From an uncultured Tateyamaria sp. (GTDB lineage Bacteria; Pseudomonadota; Alphaproteobacteria; Rhodobacterales; Rhodobacteraceae): 64,000 nucleotides of DNA. The position numbers were made by a program, and so were the translations under genes. The first letter of the stretch is position 1; each line of letters starts with the position of its first letter. The notes beneath the pieces are model-generated. The model was given only the letters and a program-made list of their open reading frames with translations, was not told the origin of the DNA and ran no database searches. Location of the stretch: NCBI RefSeq assembly GCF_947496075.1, contig NZ_CANMBJ010000002.1, forward strand, positions 1,302,001 to 1,366,000, given 5' to 3'. Below are positions 30,185 through 37,999 of this stretch, piece by piece.

Positions 30185-30470
30185 AAATCATGCCAGAAAC
30201 GCCGGAACCTGCGACAACAGCACGGTGACCTAAGCCAATCGTCGCCACGACAGCCGATGCCGCGACAGACCCAACCGCAGGAATTGTCTGCAGCAGCTGC
30301 GCCTGCCGGCAAAGGCGAGCGCTAGATTCGCATCGTGATCTCGTACCAGCCAAGCCGGTTGTGCAGGTCGATCAGTTGCCGGCTGAGAACGCGCAGAATA
30401 TCCTCGGCAAGTTCGGGGAGTTTGACATGTCGTCCTTCGATGATCCCATTGGGACGAAACGAATGCCGAA
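30185..30470 (-). pseudogene. Frameshifted IS110/IS1111-family transposase fragment
   Basis: Frame 1 (minus): KLPELAEDILRVLSRQLIDLHNRLGWYE; frame 2 after a shift near 30325: RQAQLLQTIPAVGSVAASAVVATIG, matching the C-terminal IS116/IS110/IS902 motif. Confidence 0.75.
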
Positions 30471-31224
30471 ACCTGACTTTGGTGCAGCCGCAGCAAACAG
30501 CAGCGAAGTCCCGCAATCCATAAGTTGGACTAACCCAAGATTTTGCAAGCGCGGCGAAGGTCTGCAAGGCAGGCTACAGCCACAGCATCTGAAACGTCAG
30601 CTGGACGGCGGCTTTAGGTCGGACTTGCGACTGCGAAGCCAGAAGCAGAAGCAGAAAATGACTATCGGGGCAGGGGGCTTAAATTTATCGAAGAAACGGT
30701 ATCTCCAAACAAACTGACAAAGACACTCAGAGCTCTGATTGAGCAGACACGCTAAATTGAGAATGACAGCAAGCTACTAATAATTGTGAAGCCGCTCTAC
30801 AGGAGAGTTTCCGATCCAGCATTGCTGATTGAACTAATCTCATCATGTTGTCTGTCCAGACACAGATATCGTTGTTTTAGAATAAGTACGGACTGCAGGG
30901 CCCTGTAAAAAAAGAAAAGTCCAAAGCAGAGTAGGCGTATCCGATTGGAGACACTACTTGAGAAAGCTGCTTCTACGGGCCTCTCTGAAGAAGACTTTTG
31001 TGCACTTGAAGAAAAGGCGGCTGCGAACGAGCGGAGCGTCGAAGCATAAGCGCGAAATTTGCTCGTGTCATGTTTCAAACCCAGCATGGGACGGGTTTTG
31101 GAGCAATGCCCGCAGCAAAAAATCGGTGGCCTCGTTGACCAAGATGCTGATTTCAAACGCGATCCGGACGCCAATGCGGCATCAGAGTTGGACTAGGAAT
31201 TCGCAAGCTTGCTTGGTCTTGGCC

Positions 31225-31400
31225 ATAGGGTGATGGAGATTAAGACTGGGATCGTCGCGAGTGCTGGGTGTCGTAATTCATGCGCTTGGCGTGGAAGCTC
31301 GAAAATTCAAATTTTGCTATGTGATTGGTTTCTTTGGCTTGGGAGCCTCATGCATTCTGGCACACTCACAAAACGTATAATCCACATTATGTAAAATCTT
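31225..31400 (+). pseudogene. Possible decayed coding remnant (VLGVVIHALGVEARKF...)
   Basis: One frame reads VLGVVIHALGVEARKFKFCYVIGFFGLGASCILAHSQNV* with no intact upstream gene; a short similar stretch occurs near 14840. Confidence 0.3.
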
Positions 31401-31480
31401 AAAGGACCTCTAGCGCGTAACACCCCACGACAGAAACTCAGAGTGAACGCGTTTTGCTCAAGCTTGAACCCGATGACGTC

Positions 31481-32491
31481 TCACCTGCGCACGAACTGCT
31501 CAGCGCGCGACTTGGTGATCAATATATCAGCGGTGCATCCGCATTTATGGGCCGTACAAGAAATAGGTGCGTATGGAAGTTCGAACGTTTCGCCCAACGT
31601 CCCGATCGATCCTCCTACGCCACAGGTCGCGCGAAAAACTTGGCCGGATGCATTGATACGCAGAGATTCGAGTCCCGCGTTGCACCGGTAACCCATGAGC
31701 CGGTTCAGATTGCGCAAAATGATTTCATTTGCACGCAGACGGTTCCGATTGCCGTCAGCGGTTCTTCCTGTCATCGTGGCTCTGGGCAATCTATCGGGAT
31801 GTCCTGAACAGCCCGGCAACCCAGCGTCCATGATCGCCATTTGTGCGTCAGAATACTCGTAGAGCTCGGTTGCAAAATCGACCCGGAGCGGTTTGAGCGA
31901 TATTGTTGCGTCGGGAAATGCCTGGCGAAGTTCAAGAGCGTCTGCATGGATTTTGCCAAATTCTGCAGGCTTCATGGTGATGTTGATGTGCATGGGTACA
32001 TCAGGAACCAAAATCTCGCCAACGCCTTTGAAGTGATCAAAATCTACGAATTCGCTATGGTACGTCAGAATAACGGCGTTCAGGTGCGGTTTGATCTTAG
32101 TCCAGAACCGATGTGTCCGAGATGCATTGGAAATCAAACTTACTGAAAACCCACGTGCACTCGCCTCTTCCAGGATACGTACGATCTGAGGGTGCATGGT
32201 TGGCTCTCCCCCAGTGAATTGTAGCCAGACACGTCGATCGCGGTGTGTAACGTAGTGGATTTGAAGCCGGTCGTAAAAGTCGACCACGTCATCCGGGTTT
32301 TGCCACCGCACCGTGCCGTCATGTAGAGACTTTGGACAGTAAGAACAGGCATAGCTGCACGCATTTCCAAGCATCCAGTCAACAAGCACGGTCCGGGCAT
32401 GAACTGCGTTTGTGTGCTCAAAAGATACGTAAGTCGCACCGTTGTCGTCCAAGTTAAACCCTCTGCCTTTGCAGCGCACAGTTTCGTACAA
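31481..32491 (-). CDS. Radical SAM protein with SPASM/twitch-like C-terminal cysteines
   Basis: CSYACSYCPKS (CxxxCxxC), QFTGGEPTMHP, C-terminal C-x16-C ... C-x3-C-x-C. Confidence 0.9.
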   Translation of the reverse strand: MYETVRCKGRGFNLDDNGATYVSFEHTNAVHARTVLVDWMLGNACSYACSYCPKSLHDGTVRWQNPDDVVDFYDRLQIHYVTHRDRRVWLQFTGGEPTMHPQIVRILEEASARGFSVSLISNASRTHRFWTKIKPHLNAVILTYHSEFVDFDHFKGVGEILVPDVPMHINITMKPAEFGKIHADALELRQAFPDATISLKPLRVDFATELYEYSDAQMAIMDAGLPGCSGHPDRLPRATMTGRTADGNRNRLRANEIILRNLNRLMGYRCNAGLESLRINASGQVFRATCGVGGSIGTLGETFELPYAPISCTAHKCGCTADILITKSRAEQFVRR

Positions 32492-32557
32492 CTTGACTCA
32501 AATCGGCGAAGGACCCAAGCTTTCGCTGTTTTTATCCAAATCATTTAGAGGGCCGGT

Positions 32558-34651
32558 GTGATGATGACCGTAAGTCCAAGTGTGAAGTTGATTATCGCTT
32601 TCTGTGTGCGAGCAGGGTTTTGCCTCGCTCTTCTCTGCCTCACGGCAGGTCCTGCGTTGGCTGACGGTCGTTGGGCACTTATTTTGGGTGTGGGCGAATA
32701 CGAAAGTCGCGCCATACCATCGCTCAGCAACGCTGTGAATGACTCTCGCGCTATCGCTGCATCGCTGAACGACATGGGCTTTGAAGTCTACTATTTGGAG
32801 AATGCGACCAAGGCTAAAATAGAAGAGACTGTCGATCAGATTGGACGAGAGCATCAGGGCGCAGAGCTTGGCCTTTTCTACTTTGCCGGTCATGGGTTGC
32901 AAGTTGGTGGGAAGAACTATGCACTGCCTTCAGATCTGGTGCCGGCCGGGGCTGATTTTCTGCAGCGCAACGCGATATCCGTGAACGATCTGATCAAGAC
33001 ACTGAACGATTTTGACACACAGTCGCTGGTTGTCATCTTGGATGCGTGCCGCGACTCCCCTTTCCCAAACGAGGAAGCAATTGGCGTTGGCCTCGCGTTG
33101 TTTGATGCGCCTGACAACACTATCGTGGCGTATGCAACCGCACCTGGCGCAGTTGCATTTGACGGCGCATATGGCAACAGCCCTTACACTGCTGCGTTGG
33201 TGACGGCGCTCAAAAGTGCGGAAACTGAATTCCGAGACGTTTTAAGGCTGGTTCGCGCGCGGGTTCGGTTGGCCACAGGGGGCGCTCAAACCCCTTGGTA
33301 TGTTGACAATTCCAAGGAGGCTATCACTCTGCGCCCACGGTTTGCGGAAGATGCCGAGGCATTGGCGCAGCTTGTGTCCGACCGCGATATAACGCTGTCG
33401 ACCACCGCATGGTTGACCGTTGTGGACAGTGCGGATCCCAGAGATTTCGAGCAGTTTGCATCGCTTTTCCCCGAGGACACATTGGCTGAAGTGGCTCAGC
33501 GACAACTGACCCTTGTGAGCGCTGAAGGAACACCAAGTTTTCCGCTGCTGGATCTGCGTGTCAGAGACGCAGATGAGGATGTGCCCGGCGGGCTTCTGGT
33601 TCAGATTACAGCATGCGACATCCTCGCGACCGGGATTGGGGATCCTTTGGCCTTAGTCGAACCTGTACCTCATGACTTGGTCAATACGCGCGCGGCGATG
33701 CGGGCTTGTGTTGAGGCAGTTCGAGACGACGCTACGAATGCGAGGCTTCTTGGATTGCTGGCCCGGGTCCTTAATCTGGATGAACGGTTTGAAGAGTCGC
33801 TGCACTACTATGAACTTGCCGCAGCGCGTGGGAACCCGACGGCGTATACCGGCATCGCAACAGCCTATCGGCTGGGTATGGGAGTTGAACCGGACAACGA
33901 GAAAGCCTTTGAATCTGTTCAAGAGGCCGCGCTCCTGGGATCGGCCCCTGCCCGGCTGCTTTTGGGTGTCTACTACCGCGAAGGCTGGGGACGGCAACAG
34001 TCGTTCCCCGAGGCCAGACGTTGGATGAGGCTGTCCTTGGATGCGGGCTATGCACCAGCATACGTCGCCTACGGTGGCACATATCGCAAGGGTCTTGGTG
34101 TGCCGAAGAGTGATGAAACCGCTCTGGAGTTCTACCGAACTGCAGCAACGCTTGGCAGCTCAGACGCTATGAACCTTATTGGAAGGGCTTACATGGCTGG
34201 CAAGGGCGTTCAGAGGGACACCAGAACCGGCATCCGTTGGCTAGCCAGAGCAAGCGAAGAAGGAAACCCCTTTGCGGCATTGGAACTCGGCAAGGCCTTT
34301 CAAAAGGGCAACGGAGTTGAGAAGGATCTCGAAAAGGCCCTTTCTTACTTCCGTTTGTCAGCGCAAAGAAACTTCGTAGGAGCCCACAATTACATCGGCA
34401 GTATCCTGCGCACCGGAACTCGGAACCGCCAACCCAATCTTCCCGAGGCCTACGCCAATTACATCATCGCACGGGACGGGGCGTTATTGCGGGACACACG
34501 TGACTCGATCAAACAGTTGAACGATGCTGAGGTGCGCATTGCGTCAATTATAGGCGAAATGTCGTCTCAGCAAATCGAGAGCGGAGAGCAGATGGCCGCT
34601 GACTGGATAGAGCAGTACGGTCTGCTTGACTTCAACCTTGTCAGCGAATGA
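32558..34651 (+). CDS. Exported caspase-like (peptidase C14) protein with C-terminal Sel1-like repeats
   Basis: Signal peptide, WALILGVGEYESRAIPSLSNAVNDSRAIAASLNDMGFEV, catalytic FAGHG (His codon 32891-32893) and LDACRD (Cys codon 33047-33049); multiple Sel1-like repeats (AYMAGKGVQRDTRTGIRWLARASEEGNPFAALELGKAFQKG). Confidence 0.93.
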   Translation: MMMTVSPSVKLIIAFCVRAGFCLALLCLTAGPALADGRWALILGVGEYESRAIPSLSNAVNDSRAIAASLNDMGFEVYYLENATKAKIEETVDQIGREHQGAELGLFYFAGHGLQVGGKNYALPSDLVPAGADFLQRNAISVNDLIKTLNDFDTQSLVVILDACRDSPFPNEEAIGVGLALFDAPDNTIVAYATAPGAVAFDGAYGNSPYTAALVTALKSAETEFRDVLRLVRARVRLATGGAQTPWYVDNSKEAITLRPRFAEDAEALAQLVSDRDITLSTTAWLTVVDSADPRDFEQFASLFPEDTLAEVAQRQLTLVSAEGTPSFPLLDLRVRDADEDVPGGLLVQITACDILATGIGDPLALVEPVPHDLVNTRAAMRACVEAVRDDATNARLLGLLARVLNLDERFEESLHYYELAAARGNPTAYTGIATAYRLGMGVEPDNEKAFESVQEAALLGSAPARLLLGVYYREGWGRQQSFPEARRWMRLSLDAGYAPAYVAYGGTYRKGLGVPKSDETALEFYRTAATLGSSDAMNLIGRAYMAGKGVQRDTRTGIRWLARASEEGNPFAALELGKAFQKGNGVEKDLEKALSYFRLSAQRNFVGAHNYIGSILRTGTRNRQPNLPEAYANYIIARDGALLRDTRDSIKQLNDAEVRIASIIGEMSSQQIESGEQMAADWIEQYGLLDFNLVSE

Positions 34652-36504
34652 TCCAACACACGCCCATCGCACAGACCCGCCAGGACGAGGAGACCTGTCA
34701 GTTAGGCGATGTGCCGTTCGTTTTTCTGTCCTATGATGAGCCCTGGGCAGATTGGAATTGGAGGGACTTGAAGTCAAAAGTTCCAACTGCAATGCGTGTC
34801 CATGGCGTGAAAGGACTGGATGCGTGTCATAAGGCGGCAGCGAAAGCCGTTGAAGGACAATGGCTGGTTACGGTAGATGCGGATACACGACTCGATCCGC
34901 GCCTGTTGAAGGCGACTGTGCCGACGGCGCTGATGCATGATTTGTTTCGCTTTGATTGGCTCAGCAGAAATCAGGTCAATGGACTATGGAGCGGTAACGG
35001 TTCCGTCAAGCTTTGGCCGACCAGGCTTTTGCAGGAAATGCAAACGCATGAGGCGGCACCGGATGAAAAGGTGTCGATGGACCATGACATTGGCGGCGTG
35101 CTTCCTGGTCGCTCGGGCCAGATCATCCGTCCCGAACGCGGCACCTACACCGATCCTGCGCGGACTGCGTTGCACGGTTTTCGTGCAGGATACCGAGAGG
35201 CCGTATTCCTATATCAGTTGGCTATTGAAGAGGTCGGCAGGCTGTCACTGGATGGTTGGCAACAGGCCAGCGTTGCCCGCATTTTGGGTGTTTGGTGCAC
35301 ACTTGGGCGGCATGCGCCTAATGGGCATTGGGTTTTGTACGGCGCTCGTCTCGGGTTGCTCCACCACGCGCAGAAACAGTTGCAGGACCCGAGGTGCGTC
35401 AATGATTATGGGTGGCTGTCGGAGCTCTGGTCGCATGACGTCGCACCGCGTTATGGGCTGGCTGGAACCGATGGACCGTGGAGATGGGATTGGTTGGAAG
35501 ACGACCTGCTCAAGATGGGCGACTGCATCCGAGCGGACCTGAATTTCCCGATTGCGGAGTTCGATACTGTTCAGTCTCAATGGCTGGTCGACGCGGATTT
35601 GCTGTCGGCAACCCCTGCGGCAAGTCGACATGATGCGATTGGGTACCTGACTATGATGGCAGCACCTGATGCCCATAACGCCGAGGTTGCTCGCCCGCTA
35701 TTTGATGTCGCTCGGACTCTCGACCACCCTTCAGCGTTTCACAATACCGGGCTGACCTATCTGCGTGCGTGCCAAGCGTCTGCGTCAAGAGAGATGGCGG
35801 ATTGGTATTTTCGGGCCGCCGATGCCTTGGGCAACCCGCACGCCTTCGGAAAAATTGAACACTTGCGTGCGGATGGTGTTTTCGAAGACAAAAACCGCCC
35901 TGCCCGGCGGGCCTGTGACTACCCAACGGTTCCGGCGGACAAGATCAAGTCTTTGGACATCGATGGATACTGTTTTGTCTTTGACAAAGCGGTTCAACCG
36001 ACGACCGAGATGGAAAAGCATGTCCCCGATCCCAATTTGTGCACAGACGGCCGCGTGATCGGGTATTCCTGTTACTGCCAATTGACAAGCCAGATCATTC
36101 ACTCCGGCATACGGTTTGGGGCAGTTCGGACGTTTCTGGATGCACCGGACCAGATGCCGTACGCCGTCCTTCCAAAGCATCTAGGGGAGCGCCGTCAGCC
36201 CAAATCCAGGAAAGAAGCGGCACTTTTCGCCGAATGCGATTTCAACTCAGGCGTTCTGTCGGACAATGCAATTGTGTTCGCCAGCGATGGCCCTTACCGC
36301 GACGCTTACCTGGGCGCCCTCGAAACCCTTCTTGGGAATGGCAAAATCCAAACTTGGCCAAAAAGGGATGCCGAATGGTTAAGGTTTCTGAAGCCAAGAA
36401 TTGCGCGCAAGCAAGCATTTCTGGAAGCCGCAGACAAGTTGGACGAGGATACTGCCACAGCTCTGATCCGGACAGCGGATGCTGTCTGGGGGCGCTTACC
36501 CTAA
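34648..36504 (+). CDS. Glycosyltransferase-like protein (phage-type GT-A-like N-terminus, Sel1/TPR-like C-terminus)
   Basis: PFVFLSYDEPWADWNWRDL ... MRVHGVKGLDACHKAAAKAVEGQWLVTVDADTRLDP; C-terminal DWYFRAADALGNPHAFGKIEHLRADGV; ATGA overlap with caspase gene. Confidence 0.6.
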   Translation: MIQHTPIAQTRQDEETCQLGDVPFVFLSYDEPWADWNWRDLKSKVPTAMRVHGVKGLDACHKAAAKAVEGQWLVTVDADTRLDPRLLKATVPTALMHDLFRFDWLSRNQVNGLWSGNGSVKLWPTRLLQEMQTHEAAPDEKVSMDHDIGGVLPGRSGQIIRPERGTYTDPARTALHGFRAGYREAVFLYQLAIEEVGRLSLDGWQQASVARILGVWCTLGRHAPNGHWVLYGARLGLLHHAQKQLQDPRCVNDYGWLSELWSHDVAPRYGLAGTDGPWRWDWLEDDLLKMGDCIRADLNFPIAEFDTVQSQWLVDADLLSATPAASRHDAIGYLTMMAAPDAHNAEVARPLFDVARTLDHPSAFHNTGLTYLRACQASASREMADWYFRAADALGNPHAFGKIEHLRADGVFEDKNRPARRACDYPTVPADKIKSLDIDGYCFVFDKAVQPTTEMEKHVPDPNLCTDGRVIGYSCYCQLTSQIIHSGIRFGAVRTFLDAPDQMPYAVLPKHLGERRQPKSRKEAALFAECDFNSGVLSDNAIVFASDGPYRDAYLGALETLLGNGKIQTWPKRDAEWLRFLKPRIARKQAFLEAADKLDEDTATALIRTADAVWGRLP

Positions 36505-37058
36505 AGAACAGCTCTTGCTGCGCCTGCACTCTCGCAGGTGACGCCATCAGCAAATGCAGCACCTTGCTGCTGGTCAAAGGATTTCGTCTGGCGAAACAAA
36601 GAGGTTCCATCGGGCGTCTGGTATTCAAGCGTCACCCTATGATCTTCCGAGATCGAATAGAGGTCACCCTGCCCCATCTGAACGCGCACAGTCGACCTTG
36701 TGCTAACTAAGCGAACAAAAAGCTCTTCATTGTAGATGACCGCGGCGAGAGGCGCCGACCCAGGAAAAGTGGCCCTCTTTCCAAGAGCAACCTGCGCGAT
36801 TGTCCCGCAATTGACCATTTTTTCTGATCGGGTGCTGGCCTCTACGGTTGAACCACCGTCAATAATTGCAACGTCACCGAAGCCGGCAGCTTGAAAAGCA
36901 GCGGCAATCTGAGTGATCGATTTGGAGGTTCGAACGGACGATACACCCCCTTCTGGTTTTTCAATCAGATACAAACCTTCTTCGTTTGGTATCGCATTAC
37001 ATCCCGTCAACACGAGAGCCGCACATCCGGCATAAAAGGAACGTAGAAGTACGGTCAT
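36501..37058 (-). CDS. Putative lipoprotein, unknown function
   Basis: LVLTGC lipobox after hydrophobic leader; no family recognised. Confidence 0.65.
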   Translation of the reverse strand: MTVLLRSFYAGCAALVLTGCNAIPNEEGLYLIEKPEGGVSSVRTSKSITQIAAAFQAAGFGDVAIIDGGSTVEASTRSEKMVNCGTIAQVALGKRATFPGSAPLAAVIYNEELFVRLVSTRSTVRVQMGQGDLYSISEDHRVTLEYQTPDGTSLFRQTKSFDQQQGAAFADGVTCESAGAARAVL

Positions 37059-37396
37059 TAGTAGAGGCCCCCACCACCGGATTGAGCGCGTTGGCCGCCG
37101 TTATCAACACTTTCGTTCCCGATTGATCTGTCGGTGCCAAGAGCTTCGCGGCATGAAATGTCTATCCCACGCTCGTTCACGCAACCCAGATTAACCAGCG
37201 CGTTGACAGCCTGCTCAACAAATACACCTGCCGGGTAGCTGCTGAGGTAGTTGAAATATGCACTCGGCGTGTTTTGAGACACCGTGTTTTGCCATAGTCG
37301 GTTTTCAGTTTCGTCCGCACTTGCCGCGGTTGATCCGAAAATCAATGATAAGAAAAAAGCGCGCCAAAAAAGAGCGAGGCGGGTGATCTGGGCCAT
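37058..37396 (-). CDS. Small secreted protein with Gly-rich C-terminus, unknown function
   Basis: Signal peptide ending ASA; ENRLWQNTVSQNTPSAYFNYLSSYPAGVFVEQAVNALV; tail GGQRAQSGGGGLY. Abuts 36501..37058; internal Met at 37396 chosen. Confidence 0.6.
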   Translation of the reverse strand: MAQITRLALFWRAFFLSLIFGSTAASADETENRLWQNTVSQNTPSAYFNYLSSYPAGVFVEQAVNALVNLGCVNERGIDISCREALGTDRSIGNESVDNGGQRAQSGGGGLY

Positions 37397-37470
37397 TTCA
37401 ATACAACCTAAAAATTCAATGCAGAGATCATAGCAGAAACCGGCCGCCAATCAAAACACGAATATCAACT

Positions 37471-37920
37471 TCAGGCTGCAAAGACAGAATCCGGCCCGTG
37501 CCGTTTGGCTGCAATCGACCTGATTTCGGTGGAGCGGTTGCCATGCCATGTACATCCGACAACCTGCCAAAACTGCGTGATGTGATCCAAGCGGGCCATC
37601 AAATACTCTTCTGATGTCGCCGTCCCTGCGCCCTCATCCAAGCTTGAGCGCATGTCCAAGGGCACATACTCAAAAATCACCTCAGGACGATTGATCAAAA
37701 TCGGTGGAAACGTGTTGGAAATGACCAGACTGCGAAATCCAGATCGCTCGCAAATGACTTGGTGATCGTTCAGGTTGTGTTCGGCAGTCTTGATATCGTC
37801 CAAGTGTATCAGCGCCCAGCTGATTTTGTACGGTTCTTGCACTGATGAGTCACCAGTCAAAGAGGCATCAACCGCCTGACGACCTGCAGAAATTGCCCGC
37901 TTGAACTTGCTCCAAACCAT
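37471..37920 (-). CDS. Hypothetical protein
   Basis: ORF of about 150 aa (start 37920 or 37950), coding-like composition; no family recognised. Confidence 0.5.
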   Translation of the reverse strand: MVWSKFKRAISAGRQAVDASLTGDSSVQEPYKISWALIHLDDIKTAEHNLNDHQVICERSGFRSLVISNTFPPILINRPEVIFEYVPLDMRSSLDEGAGTATSEEYLMARLDHITQFWQVVGCTWHGNRSTEIRSIAAKRHGPDSVFAA

Positions 37921-37999
37921 CAGGAATCCTTGTTCGTTGCAAATAGACAAACATCAATTCCTTGCTAGAGTAACCCAAGTTTTTGCGAGAAAGCCAGTT

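Noticed and set aside
28989-30353. 454-aa single protein as listed
   Set aside because: N-terminal 125 residues match transposase remnant sequence; true isomerase start is near 29978.
30797-31174. 125-aa minus-strand ORF as a real gene
   Set aside because: Low-complexity Ser/Phe-rich composition typical of an antisense frame; sits in mobile-element debris.
32558-34651. Caspase gene as part of a cytosolic phage-defence (CBASS/gasdermin-like) system
   Set aside because: It carries an N-terminal signal peptide and there is no gasdermin-like, cyclase or nuclease partner nearby.
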